A stretch of DNA of 64,000 nt from Bacteroides ovatus (GCF_001314995.1 NZ_CP012938.1:5332001-5396000), one strand, 5' to 3'. Shown: positions 44,404 through 53,572, numbered from the stretch's first letter. Notes: generated from the letters alone by a model not told the origin. Numbers and translations are program-made.

Positions 44404-45420
44404 ATGCCCGTTGAAGTTGACATATTGGAAGATAGTATCTTTCGGCTCTCGCCCGAACTGTTGAATATCCTGCTCAAAGACCATACAACGAGCAAGGAGG
44501 ATATTCAGCGCAATATCTTTTGGGCTACTTCCGATTATGAATATCTGGGCGAAGGGTATCAATATAATTCGCCAATTCTTCCCTGTCTTATTACCGGAGA
44601 TAACGGGCATGTCATCATGCCGCGTATCCTCAAAAGTCGTGACACCCAAACCGCACGTTCACGAGAAATGGCAGAGGTGTTCACTCCGTCATGGATATGC
44701 AATGCGCAGAACAACCTGATCGATGAAGCATGGTTTGGAAGAAAGGATGTGTTCAATACGGAATACACCGACAAACAAGGCTGTCATCGGTGGAGACCCA
44801 ACTCAGAGAAAATTCAATTTCTGGAAGGTAAGACTTGGAAAGATTATGTACGTGACAACCGACTGGAGATAACCTGCGGGGAAGCCCCTTATATCGTCAG
44901 TCGCTATGACACCACAACCGGAGAGACCATTCCTATTGAGGAACGCATCGGTTTGCTTGACCGTAAGTTGCGGGTAGTTGGCGAAAACACGGAAACTTCC
45001 GGCGAATGGTTGGAGTGGGCGCAGGAAGCGTATAAAAGTATATACGCTTACGAATGGCAAGGTGACAATTTGCTGATTGCCCGTGAATCCATGCTTATCT
45101 CCTTTATCGAATACTATCAACAAAAGTTCGGCAAGCGACCCTTGTTGAAATCCATCAATTATATCGCCTACATCATTTCATGGAACGTCTGGCAGATGGA
45201 CGGGCTTAAAGGTGTCATCCCGAACAGCTGCGGTGAGCGCCGGACTGTTGTAGCTGATTTGTTCGGGACAAGGGAAGAAGTCAGTCAATGCGAAGGCTGT
45301 CAGAAAGATGACATCCGCAGGCACAACGGTATCTATTGCCAAATCAAGGACTGGCGGGTCAAAGACCCTAAAACGGGAAAGATGGGAAAACGAATCCGAT
45401 TTATCGATCTCATAAAATAG
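44404..45420 (+). CDS. Restriction-modification subunit M-like protein
   Basis: 338 aa. Contains REMAEVFTPSWICNAQNNLI, a motif resembling the start of adenine-specific methylase subunits (EVFTP), and a polypeptide layout shared with proteins annotated as restriction endonuclease subunit M in Bacteroidota. I do not see a clear NPPY catalytic motif, so methylation activity is uncertain. Cys residues (CEGCQKDDIRRHNGIYC) near the C-terminus could bind zinc. Followed after 6 bp by the helicase gene, preceded by the invertible segment; expression probably depends on its orientation. Confidence 0.6.
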   Translation: MPVEVDILEDSIFRLSPELLNILLKDHTTSKEDIQRNIFWATSDYEYLGEGYQYNSPILPCLITGDNGHVIMPRILKSRDTQTARSREMAEVFTPSWICNAQNNLIDEAWFGRKDVFNTEYTDKQGCHRWRPNSEKIQFLEGKTWKDYVRDNRLEITCGEAPYIVSRYDTTTGETIPIEERIGLLDRKLRVVGENTETSGEWLEWAQEAYKSIYAYEWQGDNLLIARESMLISFIEYYQQKFGKRPLLKSINYIAYIISWNVWQMDGLKGVIPNSCGERRTVVADLFGTREEVSQCEGCQKDDIRRHNGIYCQIKDWRVKDPKTGKMGKRIRFIDLIK

Positions 45421-45426
45421 TGCAGT

Positions 45427-46612
45427 ATGAAATTCACATCTTCACTAAAATTAAAACTGATATATGTGTTCCGCATCAATGATGCTGCACACAGGGGATG
45501 CCTGAAAGTGGGCGAGGCCACTTGTGATAATGACAATGTCTTCGGTCTTGCTCCGAACAGCAAACCGCTTAACGAGTCCGCTAAGAAACGCATCAACCAA
45601 TATACACAAACGGCAGGCATCGCGTACGACCTCTTATATACGGAACTCACGATATATAACAGCAGAAAGGGCTTGTGTTCTTTCAACGACAAGGAAGTAC
45701 ATAGCGTTCTGGAACGTTCCGGAATCAGGAAAAAGATATTCGATACAGAGAACAAAGCCAACGAGTGGTTCATCACCGACCTTGAAACCATCAAGCGGGC
45801 AATTACAGCCGTGAAGGAAGGACGGGAGTCGTTGTCTTCGGCCGAGGTATCTCATGACCAAATGCCGATTGTATTCCGTCCCGAACAACGGGAGGCAATT
45901 GAAAAGACCAAGAAGCAATTCAAGAAAAGTAACCAGATGCTTTGGAACGCCAAGATGCGTTTCGGCAAGACATTGTCGGCCTTGCAGGTGGTGAAAGACA
46001 TGGATTTCAGCCGTACTTTGATTCTTACCCATCGCCCCGTGGTGGATAGCGGCTGGTTCGAGGATTTCGGCAAGATATTCTATGATTGTCCCTGTTTTGC
46101 ATACGGCTCAAAGAACAATGGTGACAGCCATGCTTCACTTGAAGCGAGAGCAAAACAGGGCAAATGCCAATATGTGTATTTCGCTTCCATGCAGGATTTG
46201 CGCGGTTCTGAACTTGTGGGCGGCAACTTCGACAAGAACAATGAGGTGTTTGCCACCGCTTGGGATTGCATCATCGTGGACGAGGCGCACGAAGGGACAC
46301 AGACGGAACTCGGCAAGGCGGTCATGCAGGAACTGACAAAAGCAAATACCAAGATACTGCGACTTTCCGGCACTCCGTTCAACCTGTTGGACGACTTCAA
46401 GGAGGACGAGATTTATACCTGGGACTATGTGATGGAGCAACGGGCAAAGGCTTCATGGGATTTGACCCATTTTGGTGATCCGAATCCATACGCCTCTCTA
46501 CCTACGATGAACATCTATACCTACGACCTTGGACGGTTACTCCATGAGTTCGTGGATGAAGATGTGGCTTTCAACTTCCGCGAGTTTTTTCGGGTCAATG
46601 AAGCTGGAAAAT
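45427..46612 (+). pseudogene. GIY-YIG-like nuclease/SF2 helicase, truncated
   Basis: The N-terminus (about 1-130) resembles a GIY-YIG/T5orf172 domain: LIYVFRINDAAHRGCLKVGE, RINQYTQTAGIAYDLLYTEL, FNDKEVHSVLERSG. A DEAD/DEAH helicase core follows: Q-like FRPEQREAIEKTKKQF, Walker A WNAKMRFGKT, DEAH box IIVDEAHEGTQ and motif III RLSGTPFNLL. Around residue 395 (FFRVNEAGKF) recognisable sequence ends and an unrelated AT-rich tail reads to a stop at 46698. The second RecA domain is missing, so the helicase is broken. Probably the restriction or translocation partner of the methylase-like gene. Confidence 0.75.
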
Positions 46613-47413
46613 TTAGTTATATCTCAAAATTTCACATCTTAATATCTTATAAATTAACAATTTATATTGTGATGTGTTTTTATCAAGGAACAAATTAGGA
46701 ACAGAAACACGAATTATCATATTTTCTTGTTTTTTTATTTGCACTACCTTTCTTTCTCTTCACTTGTTCGTACTTTGAGTATTTTTCCAAGTCATTTCAC
46801 ACGATTTTCATCCTCTCGCCAAGAGTGATTGTTGCAGTCATCTATGGATGAATAACCACAGCCAAAAGAAAAAAGGACAAATCTCTGTTTCTTTCAAGGA
46901 ACATTGTTTTTTGCAAAGGTAACCATTTCCCTCAAAACACCTATACAGGCAGTCCAATATATCTGCCTATATTTAGTTTACTTTAGTTTAGCATATATAT
47001 AAGCTAATAGACTAAACTAAACCTTTACCGAAGTTCTCCCCCTTACTTTTATATTCACAGTCAAAAGAGAAGATAATCGCACCGATATTTTCTTTTTTCG
47101 CTGCATCCCAATTTTACGGAAGTTCCTTTTATCGTAACTTCTGCCATAGGCATTTTATCCTCGCATCCCAACTTTCGGTCTGCCTGATGAGAATTGTGTC
47201 GCAAAGGTACTTGTCATGTCTTTCTTGTATTCAAGGTCACAGCCTGACGGTTCCCGACAAAATCTCCACGCTCCGCTTTGCAGAGGTCGTATTTGGTCGT
47301 GAAACCCTGCATAAAGAGCCATAACACCTTTTGAGGCGACATAATTTTCAATCAAGCCCGAAAGTAGCTGAAATGCTAAAAGAGGGAAAATAAAAAACTT
47401 AAAACTTAGGATT
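46613..47413. other. Non-coding junction between elements 3 and 4
   Basis: 800 bp of AT-rich sequence after the truncated helicase. A 66-codon leftward open frame at 47155-47355 has no start context or recognisable protein. I see no inverted repeat or tRNA marking the junction. Confidence 0.5.
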
Positions 47414-47707
47414 ATGGCAAACTATGCAACAAACATTTTCTACGCAAGGACGGAAAACAAAGCAGACCTCGACAAGATAGAGGCATTCTTGGATGACACT
47501 TTTGACGGCTTTGTCAATAGACACAGCGATAGCGTGGATGCGGAGTTTACCTCTCGTTGGGTTTATCCGGAAGAAGAAATCGACAGGCTGATAGCTTCGT
47601 TGGAAGCCAAAGACAAAACTTATATCAAAATTCTGTCCTACGAATTTGCAGACGAATACGTGAGCTTCAGAATCTTCTCACAGGGTAAATGGGATATCAA
47701 GTTGTAA
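47414..47707 (+). CDS. Small CTn-associated protein (97 aa)
   Basis: MANYATNIFYARTENKADLD, then FTSRWVYPEEEIDRLIASLE and YIKILSYEFADEYVSFRIFS. Acidic and soluble; domain type common in Bacteroides conjugative elements but without known function. First gene of a rightward cluster of four small genes. Confidence 0.65.
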   Translation: MANYATNIFYARTENKADLDKIEAFLDDTFDGFVNRHSDSVDAEFTSRWVYPEEEIDRLIASLEAKDKTYIKILSYEFADEYVSFRIFSQGKWDIKL

Positions 47708-47725
47708 CCCTAAAATGACAAGACT

Positions 47726-47902
47726 ATGTACGAATACGAAAAAGATAGCGAAATTATAGGTGCGCACTGCACCCTGCTTACCCCCTATAAAGGCTACTCC
47801 GAGGGAACAGTTGTCGGCGACTTCGGCAATAAAATAGTGGTACGTCTTAGCAGTGGCAAAGAGGTGGTCGAGTACCGTGATGAAGTGATTATTTACGATT
47901 AA
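47726..47902 (+). CDS. Small acidic protein (58 aa)
   Basis: Starts MYEYEKDSEIIGAHCTLLTP and continues YKGYSEGTVVGDFGNKIVVR, a short SH3-like beta fold by appearance. Lies 18 bp after one gene and 11 bp before the next on the same strand, which supports it as a real gene. Function unknown. Confidence 0.6.
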   Translation: MYEYEKDSEIIGAHCTLLTPYKGYSEGTVVGDFGNKIVVRLSSGKEVVEYRDEVIIYD

Positions 47903-47913
47903 ATCCAAGAGCG

Positions 47914-48240
47914 ATGCAACAGGTAGCAATGAAATTCGTCCAATGGGACGTACCCGAATTAGAAAAGCTGAAAGGCTGCAGGGTTTACCAGTTACGGGAA
48001 CAACTTGATAACGGAGACAAGTTGAGCCGTGAAGACAAGAACTGGATTACCCGAAACGTGAAAGAGTGCATCCATTTCAAAAGAGGTATCGCATTGATGG
48101 GCTACTTCTTTGATTTCTCCGATGTTCTCAAACGATATTTCGTGAAACAGCACGGACATATCACCGAGTATTGCGCCATTGACAAGACTGCGTTGCGCTC
48201 TGTCTTGTATGGTCGAATAGAAGACGTAGTAGAAGTATAA
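47914..48240 (+). CDS. CTn-associated hypothetical protein (108 aa)
   Basis: MKFVQWDVPELEKLKGCRVY, LSREDKNWITRNVKECIHFK, then GIALMGYFFDFSDVLKRYFV. The order of motifs is that of a conserved Bacteroides mobile-element family without assigned function. Soluble. Part of the four-gene cluster. Confidence 0.65.
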   Translation: MQQVAMKFVQWDVPELEKLKGCRVYQLREQLDNGDKLSREDKNWITRNVKECIHFKRGIALMGYFFDFSDVLKRYFVKQHGHITEYCAIDKTALRSVLYGRIEDVVEV

Positions 48241-48256
48241 TTAAAATCAAAGAAAC

Positions 48257-48514
48257 ATGAAAGCAACGATTGAGCATAGCTTTTGTCCTTATTGTGACGA
48301 GGTAACAGAACTCTACTTCCGTATCATCAACACGATTCTTTTCTCAACCGATGAAACGGAACTGCGTACCGGCATGGAACGCCTACAAGAAAAAACACGT
48401 CTTGATGATTATTTCGTCTTCGGCTATGGCAAGCATCACCTATGGGTCTGCCAAAGACGTCCCAGTAATCAAAAAAAGATTTTCGAGCATCGGGTAATCA
48501 TGGCAGAATTTTGA
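48257..48514 (+). CDS. CTn-associated hypothetical protein (85 aa)
   Basis: Begins MKATIEHSFCPYCDEVTELY with a CPYC pair that could bind a metal with other residues; then YGKHHLWVCQRRPSNQKKIF. Soluble. Last of the small-gene cluster, 16 bp after the previous gene. Confidence 0.6.
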   Translation: MKATIEHSFCPYCDEVTELYFRIINTILFSTDETELRTGMERLQEKTRLDDYFVFGYGKHHLWVCQRRPSNQKKIFEHRVIMAEF

Positions 48515-49194
48515 TGATACAGGCAGGAACGGGATAATCTTCCATTCCTGCCACGCCGCATTCCCTTTTTTACATCTATCTCTCTCTTTTGGCTGCGCCA
48601 TATCCTTTTGTAAAAACCAGCCATTCGTGAAAAGCTGCCGTCCGCTTTTCCGAAAAGCAGGGTTCTTTCCTTTTTCCCTTTTGTCCCCTATTCTTTCTGC
48701 CGGACGGGAACATGGCAGCACCCCGATACCCCGTTCCGCCTTTTGTCGCCACTTCGTTGATATTCCCTTCTGCGGTATCGCCACCTGTTGTCAGTTCAGT
48801 GTTCTGTTTGTAGCCACCTCTATTCAGTCCGACCGAATTACACGAAAATCCCTGCCGATTCTGCGGACTTACAGCCGAAACGCGCACCATTGTGCCGGTG
48901 GACGGATTGCTCTTTCACTTCCCCTGCAACTACGGCTTTCCGCTCATTTTCAGAATAGTTTTCCGCCGAAGTCATCATCATTTTCCGATGCAAAGATAGT
49001 ATGCAGACGGGAACGACTTTGGAAGTCTTGACCAATGGCACAGCCGTACAATCTTCCTTTATCGAGCCTTCTGGTTTTGCCTACGGACAAAAATAAAGAG
49101 TATTGATGCGTCCGGCCTTGGTGCATTCCCTTAACTGCACCTACTTTTTGAGGCAGCGTAAAATTGATTTAATAACTTCTAAAAACAATTCATT
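48515..49194. other. Non-coding gap before ssb
   Basis: 680 bp with short open frames on both strands but no credible protein, start context or homology that I recognise. It may hold the promoter of ssb. Nothing else is evident. Confidence 0.5.
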
Positions 49195-49575
49195 ATGAAA
49201 AAGATTGAAAACAATTTCGTAGTAACCGGTTTCGTAGGAAAGGATGCAGAAATCCGTCAGTTCACCAACGCAAGTGTAGCACGTTTCCCTCTGGCAGTAA
49301 GCCGACTGGAGAATAATGGCGAGGAATCCAAACGCGTTTCCGCCTTTATGAATTTTGAGGCGTGGCGTAAAAACGAGAACACCGGGTCGTTCGACCAACT
49401 GACCAAGGGTACGATGCTGACCGTCGAGGGGTATTTCAAGCCCGAAGAATGGAGCGACCAAAGCGGTGTGAAACACAACCGTATCGTGATAGTCGCCGTC
49501 AAGTTCTATCCGCCCGTCGAGAAGGAGGAGACTCCTGAAAAGCCGGCCAAACCAGCGAAAAAAGGCAAGAAATAA
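49195..49575 (+). CDS. ssb: Single-stranded DNA-binding protein
   Basis: 126 aa. OB-fold with NNFVVTGFVGKDAEIRQFTN, ARFPLAVSRLENNGEESKRV and FMNFEAWRKNENTGSFDQLT, the standard SSB core. The C-terminal tail is Lys/Pro-rich and lacks the acidic DDIPF-type tip of chromosomal SSB, so it may not recruit host repair proteins. Plasmid or CTn-type SSB protecting transferred single strands. Confidence 0.9.
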   Translation: MKKIENNFVVTGFVGKDAEIRQFTNASVARFPLAVSRLENNGEESKRVSAFMNFEAWRKNENTGSFDQLTKGTMLTVEGYFKPEEWSDQSGVKHNRIVIVAVKFYPPVEKEETPEKPAKPAKKGKK

Positions 49576-49662
49576 TCCTTGCCTTATCACGACAAAAGCG
49601 GCCTTTGGGTCGCTTTTGTTTTACTCATTACGGTGTTGTTGCACCATCTGTACTTTTATACT

Positions 49663-49944
49663 CTACTTGTTCTCTTTTACCGCATTCAGAAATGCTTTGG
49701 CAGGTTTGAATGCAGGGATGTTGTGAGCGGGAATTTTAATTGTCGTATTCTTCGAAATGTTCCGGGCCGTCTTTTCAGCTCTCCGTTTTATAACAAAGCT
49801 GCCGAAGCCGCGCAAGAACACCTCGTTTCCCGCAACCATCGACTCTTTTACATTTTCCATGAATGATTCCACCACAGTCATCACAACCGTTTTCTCAATT
49901 CCGCTCTGCCGTGAGATCTGAGCGACAATTTCCGCTTTTGTCAT
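49663..49944 (-). CDS. HU-family DNA-binding protein
   Basis: 93 aa. MTKAEIVAQISRQSGIEKTV, NEVFLRGFGSFVIKRRAEKT and ARNISKNTTIKIPAHNIPAF are diagnostic of HU/IHF. Binds and bends DNA; a host-factor-like role in recombination of the element is likely. Convergent with ssb. Confidence 0.95.
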   Translation of the reverse strand: MTKAEIVAQISRQSGIEKTVVMTVVESFMENVKESMVAGNEVFLRGFGSFVIKRRAEKTARNISKNTTIKIPAHNIPAFKPAKAFLNAVKENK

Positions 49945-50011
49945 ATTGTTCTTGATTTTAATGAATACGGTGCAAAATTAACAAATATCCGCCTGTTATA
50001 ACAATCCAAAC

Positions 50012-50116
50012 TTATTTGTCATCCCGAAAACTGCTTTTACTGAATCCGCCGAAGACGCCCCTCAAGAGCCTGCCCACTACCAAAAATACCAACAATAAAA
50101 TTATAATATCTCCCAT
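50012..50116 (-). CDS. Short membrane peptide (34 aa), possible gene
   Basis: MGDIIILLLVFLVVGRLLRG is a single TM helix, followed by VFGGFSKSSFRDDK. An ATG start, clean stop and hydrophobic-then-basic pattern resemble small Bacteroidota membrane proteins near HU genes. Too short for statistical support. Confidence 0.4.
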   Translation of the reverse strand: MGDIIILLLVFLVVGRLLRGVFGGFSKSSFRDDK

Positions 50117-50219
50117 AGGTCTTATTTTTTATAGTTATATCCAACTTAAAGATACGAAAAAATAATGAATTACGCAAGTAATCTACTGATTTTCAATATC
50201 CATATTTGATTTATAAGTT

Positions 50220-50831
50220 CTATTTCCGGATGCCCGGCACGCGTCCCGGTGTTCGGTTAAGCTGAACCTTGTATTTATTGAGAATGCTGTACACGGTGCT
50301 TTTACTCCGGACACCGCTCTCTTTCCAAATATCACGGATTGAATACCCATTGTTATACATATCCACGATTTTTTTGTCCCGTTCAGTTTTACTCATACTT
50401 TTTTTGGTAATCGGAATACTGATACTCTGCTGCAGGCGTATAATCTTATCTGACGACTTCCGCAAAACAGCCACTTCCTCCGGTAATGCCCCGAACATGG
50501 CCAATACTTCCGCCGGTGTCGTGTCCGGAAACAATTTGTTGTCGGTGTCAATTTTATCGTGAATGGAGATAATACGCACGACCTTGATGCGGCATAGCTC
50601 GATCAATGCCGATAGTTCCCGTAAACCACGCACGGCATTGCTGAATTTTGACACCACCAATTCGTCGCCTCTTTCAAGATTCGACATCAGTTGTTTCCAT
50701 CTCGGTCTGAGCGTCTCGTGTCCGACCGATTCTTCAACCACTTGTACACACCCGTACTGGCGCATCCATTCCTTATCCGCATCAAACGCATCGTAGGAAT
50801 TCGCCTCGAATATATAACCGACTTTTGCCAT
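50220..50831 (-). CDS. Serine resolvase-fold protein lacking catalytic residues
   Basis: 203 aa from ATG 50831; a TTG 12 bp upstream is possible. The resolvase fold is visible: KVGYIFEANSYDAFDADKEW, RPRWKQLMSNLERGDELVVS, then a C-terminal HTH (MYNNGYSIRDIWKESGVRSK, STVYSILNKY). Against gamma-delta resolvase, catalytic Ser10 falls on Ala, Arg8 on Phe and Arg68 on Asn, so strand cutting is unlikely. It probably acts as a DNA-binding regulator. It is divergent from the lipoprotein gene; repeated AATCATACTAT boxes lie in the gap. Confidence 0.7.
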   Translation of the reverse strand: MAKVGYIFEANSYDAFDADKEWMRQYGCVQVVEESVGHETLRPRWKQLMSNLERGDELVVSKFSNAVRGLRELSALIELCRIKVVRIISIHDKIDTDNKLFPDTTPAEVLAMFGALPEEVAVLRKSSDKIIRLQQSISIPITKKSMSKTERDKKIVDMYNNGYSIRDIWKESGVRSKSTVYSILNKYKVQLNRTPGRVPGIRK

Positions 50832-50890
50832 ATCAATATACAATATTCATGATAACAAGTGCAAATATACAAGTTTTATTCGAGTATCTG

Positions 50891-51072
50891 AATCATACTA
50901 TATTAAAAAACGAAAATCGTACATTTTTCATGTTTTTATCTTCACTTGTTTTCATTGGTAATCATACTATTAAGTACGATATTAAAAAATGCGCAAAATA
51001 CGGTTTTTCGGATGCGAAGTATCAAAAATAATATATAGTTTTGCACTAAATAGTACGAAATAATATAGTATG
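50891..51072. promoter_or_regulatory. Divergent control region with repeated AATCATACTAT boxes
   Basis: AATCATACTAT at 50891-50901 and 50960-50970, and the inverse ATAGTATG at 51065-51072 overlapping the lipoprotein ATG. TAGTTTTG around 51039 is a reasonable -7 box for the rightward operon. The repeats are candidate operators for the resolvase-fold protein. Confidence 0.45.
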
Positions 51073-52119
51073 AAAACATCAAAATCGAACTTAAAACAGC
51101 CGATAATCTTTGCCAAAATAATTGCCGTTTCGATTGCCGTATTCCTATGCGCGTCATGCGACAACGGCAATGGCAAACGATTGGCGAAAGCCAAGAATGA
51201 CCCTGCCGGAACATACAGGGAATACCTGTCTGACATACGCAGGCAGAAAAGACTCTCCATTAAAGAATTGACCGGACACCTCAAGCAATGGCAAACATTG
51301 AGGGATTCCGTATTCCTGTATCTCGAATGTGATACGCTTGGCCGGCTTCATTCCACTGTAAGAGAAGAGTGTGAACAGATACATGATTCCATCCGCATGG
51401 AATTTTCACGGATGGTGCTGTCTCAAACACGCACTTATAAGGATATACTGTGGGTAAAAGAACAAATCTCGCCGCATCTTGAAGACAAAGAGTTGCATCG
51501 TGTGGCTGAAACAATCCGGCCGTTCTTTGCCTCATTGGATAACCAGCCCGTCAGTCAGAGAAACCGACAACATATTCTTGCCACTTATCGAGCTACCCTT
51601 GCTGAAACGATTGATTACGGTATTCATTGTATGGCAGACCTGACGACCTTTATCGAAAAGGAGGATGCTGTGTACCGGGCATTCCTTTCACGTCTGCCTG
51701 ATTTCGACGGCGAGAATCTTTCCGACATCACGCATGACACGGAACGATGCTGCGCACAGGTATTTCTTGCCGCCGAACGGAACGACATCACCTATCGCAA
51801 TGCCATGATTTATTTGGCCATGCGCACCAACCGCAGGCTGATTCAGAATGTCCGAACCTGTATCGACGACATCTGCAATCAAAAAGTCAAGACACCGGCA
51901 CAGGCACAAGCCTACATCTGGATGCTTCTCCAGCCTTATTCGTCGTTGGACGGTTTCTGCTTGGCGTTGCTTTCAGCCGAAGAAAGAGAGCAACTCGATA
52001 TGCTTGCCTCGCAGACACCCGACGCTTTCAGAGAGTTGGGCAGGATGCTGCACCCAGGAGACAACCGCTTGGACGAGCTGCCCGGAATGCTGATGGAAGC
52101 ATTCATACACACGCTGTAA
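51070..52119 (+). CDS. CTn-associated lipoprotein
   Basis: 349 aa. The signal peptide ends at the lipobox FLCASC (about residue 30), so the mature protein is lipidated. The remainder is almost entirely alpha-helical (QWQTLRDSVFLYLECDTLGR; TYKDILWVKEQISPHLEDKE). No enzyme motif. First gene of a tightly packed rightward operon (51070-54407) that precedes the MobV relaxase. Role unknown; could support DNA transfer at the envelope. Confidence 0.75.
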   Translation: MKTSKSNLKQPIIFAKIIAVSIAVFLCASCDNGNGKRLAKAKNDPAGTYREYLSDIRRQKRLSIKELTGHLKQWQTLRDSVFLYLECDTLGRLHSTVREECEQIHDSIRMEFSRMVLSQTRTYKDILWVKEQISPHLEDKELHRVAETIRPFFASLDNQPVSQRNRQHILATYRATLAETIDYGIHCMADLTTFIEKEDAVYRAFLSRLPDFDGENLSDITHDTERCCAQVFLAAERNDITYRNAMIYLAMRTNRRLIQNVRTCIDDICNQKVKTPAQAQAYIWMLLQPYSSLDGFCLALLSAEEREQLDMLASQTPDAFRELGRMLHPGDNRLDELPGMLMEAFIHTL

Positions 52120-52122
52120 AAT

Positions 52123-52593
52123 ATGACAACAGAAAAATATATGAATATGTTACGACATTTTTATAATGACTTCATGGCATTCGTCCCCCTGCAACTTCCG
52201 CAGTTGCTCGATGTGACGACGATGGAAGAACCGCAGTTCTACGGCGACTATGTGCTGCTTACGTTTCCGTTGCGCACCCCTTACGAACTGGACGAAGTAA
52301 TGGATATGTTCGAGGACGACATGGAGTTGATCACGCTTTACCACCATATCCCGATGCGGACGGAAAAATTCGGTCATAGCACTTGTGCATACTCGAATCC
52401 CGCTTTCGGACAGATGTTCAAGATGAACGCCAAGACTGATACGGAGGGTAATGTAAACAGCATCCTTGTTACCATCTATGATTCTTTGGAGCAGATGTAC
52501 GGGGACCTATGCCTCGATTTGGAACTTCACTCCAAAAGCGGGTTCCTGAAATACAAGAAAGACAAGTCCGACGTGCTGATGAATTTCATATGA
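52123..52593 (+). CDS. CTn-associated hypothetical protein (156 aa)
   Basis: Starts 3 bp after the lipoprotein stop. Sequence MLRHFYNDFMAFVPLQLPQL, ELDEVMDMFEDDMELITLYH and DLELHSKSGFLKYKKDKSDV. Soluble, acidic, no known domain. Its TGA overlaps the ATG of the next gene (ATGA), so translation is coupled. Confidence 0.65.
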   Translation: MTTEKYMNMLRHFYNDFMAFVPLQLPQLLDVTTMEEPQFYGDYVLLTFPLRTPYELDEVMDMFEDDMELITLYHHIPMRTEKFGHSTCAYSNPAFGQMFKMNAKTDTEGNVNSILVTIYDSLEQMYGDLCLDLELHSKSGFLKYKKDKSDVLMNFI

Positions 52594-52991
52594 GAGAAAG
52601 TTTATACCGACAGATGGTCTATTGCATCAACACCTACCGGACGTGGATAGAGGTTGCCGATGACAATCTCTACAAGGAGCATATCATCTCAAGAACCGAC
52701 CGCACCGATTACCTCGTTTCCCGTACATTGGTGCTGCGTGCCTTCAAGACGAACGGCATACACGCCGAGGGTACGACATGGACTATTCCCGAACACGAAC
52801 TGGACAAGGCTTTGGCCATCTACCGAAAGCAAGACAGTACATTCAAGCAGCGCATCAAGAAAGCGGCCATGTACTTTTCGCCCAAGGATGCCGAAACCCT
52901 TATCCGACTGGCGACATACGGTATTGTCCAGTTGGAACTCATTGTGCGCCCCACTCCCATACCCGAAAAGCCCTATTACTTATGTTACTGA
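52590..52991 (+). CDS. CTn-associated hypothetical protein (133 aa)
   Basis: ATG 52590 is chosen for the 4-bp overlap with the upstream gene. MRESLYRQMVYCINTYRTWI, then YLVSRTLVLRAFKTNGIHAE and KKAAMYFSPKDAETLIRLAT. Soluble; no recognised domain. Overlaps the following membrane gene by 10 bp. Confidence 0.65.
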   Translation: MRESLYRQMVYCINTYRTWIEVADDNLYKEHIISRTDRTDYLVSRTLVLRAFKTNGIHAEGTTWTIPEHELDKALAIYRKQDSTFKQRIKKAAMYFSPKDAETLIRLATYGIVQLELIVRPTPIPEKPYYLCY

Positions 52992-53572
52992 ATATCCTGC
53001 TACTCATTTTCTGCGCGATACCTTTCGGGGTATCAATGTCATTGTACAAGAACAACAAGCGGTTCATGACACCCTTTTACATGGCAATGGCACGAAGCGG
53101 CAACGCCCGTAAACTGTATGTGCAAGTATGGCTGATATGCCTGCTTCTTTTCCATTATGTATATGCCTGTGGACATATGGGTGAGTTTGGAATCCTACTC
53201 TCTACCGGTGTCTGTGCCGCAATGTTCTCGTTCCGATGGACGGACAACTGGTTACGCAGGTTGCTTGACCGCCCCGGTGCATTTGTCACACTCGCATCGG
53301 TCGCACTGGTCATCGGCTTTGTGCCGCATCTGTACACCTTGGCGATAACCATTACCTATCTTCTTCTGGCAGCCCTGTTCTATCCCTCCGTTCGGGTCAT
53401 GTCCGAATGCAAGGACACGGGGACACTTTCCGGATGGGCAAAGCATCCCGGAATGCTGTCAGAATCCTATCACGACAATCATCACGCAAATCTGCCGCAT
53501 GAAGCGGACAGCGGCAACACTGACATATCCGCACAATATGAATCATTAAAACCGAATGAAAATGAAAAATAA
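52982..53572 (+). CDS. CTn-associated membrane protein
   Basis: 196 aa from ATG 52982 (MLLNILLLIFCAIPFGVSMS). Four hydrophobic helices: 2-20, about 47-62, 68-80 and 92-125 (FVTLASVALVIGFVPHLYTL onward). The polar C-terminus is His/Asn/Glu-rich. The long open frame upstream to 52778 overlaps the previous gene and is not supported. Function unknown; part of the lipoprotein-led operon. Confidence 0.65.
   Translation: MLLNILLLIFCAIPFGVSMSLYKNNKRFMTPFYMAMARSGNARKLYVQVWLICLLLFHYVYACGHMGEFGILLSTGVCAAMFSFRWTDNWLRRLLDRPGAFVTLASVALVIGFVPHLYTLAITITYLLLAALFYPSVRVMSECKDTGTLSGWAKHPGMLSESYHDNHHANLPHEADSGNTDISAQYESLKPNENEK

Larger units (their letters stand above)
35417..46612. mobile_element. Element 3: mobilizable element with phase-variable restriction cassette
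   Basis: Begins where the element 2 integrase is cut. Contains tandem integrases, a RhuM-like gene, HTH genes, DUF3408, MobC, relaxase, an accessory membrane protein, a third tyrosine recombinase with an invertible-promoter-like segment, and a methylase/helicase pair cut at about 46612. Ends are approximate; it may be one continuous integrative element with the following CTn-type module. The gap 35417-35695 holds no gene but includes GTAACTTTGC at 35668-35677. Confidence 0.55.

Noticed and set aside
47155..47355. Leftward 66-codon open frame in the element junction
   Set aside because: No start context, no recognisable protein and it sits in a gap between joined elements; probably chance.
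48515..49194. Open frames of about 100-130 codons before ssb
   Set aside because: They occur in several frames over the same GC-richer stretch, with no family resemblance or start signals.
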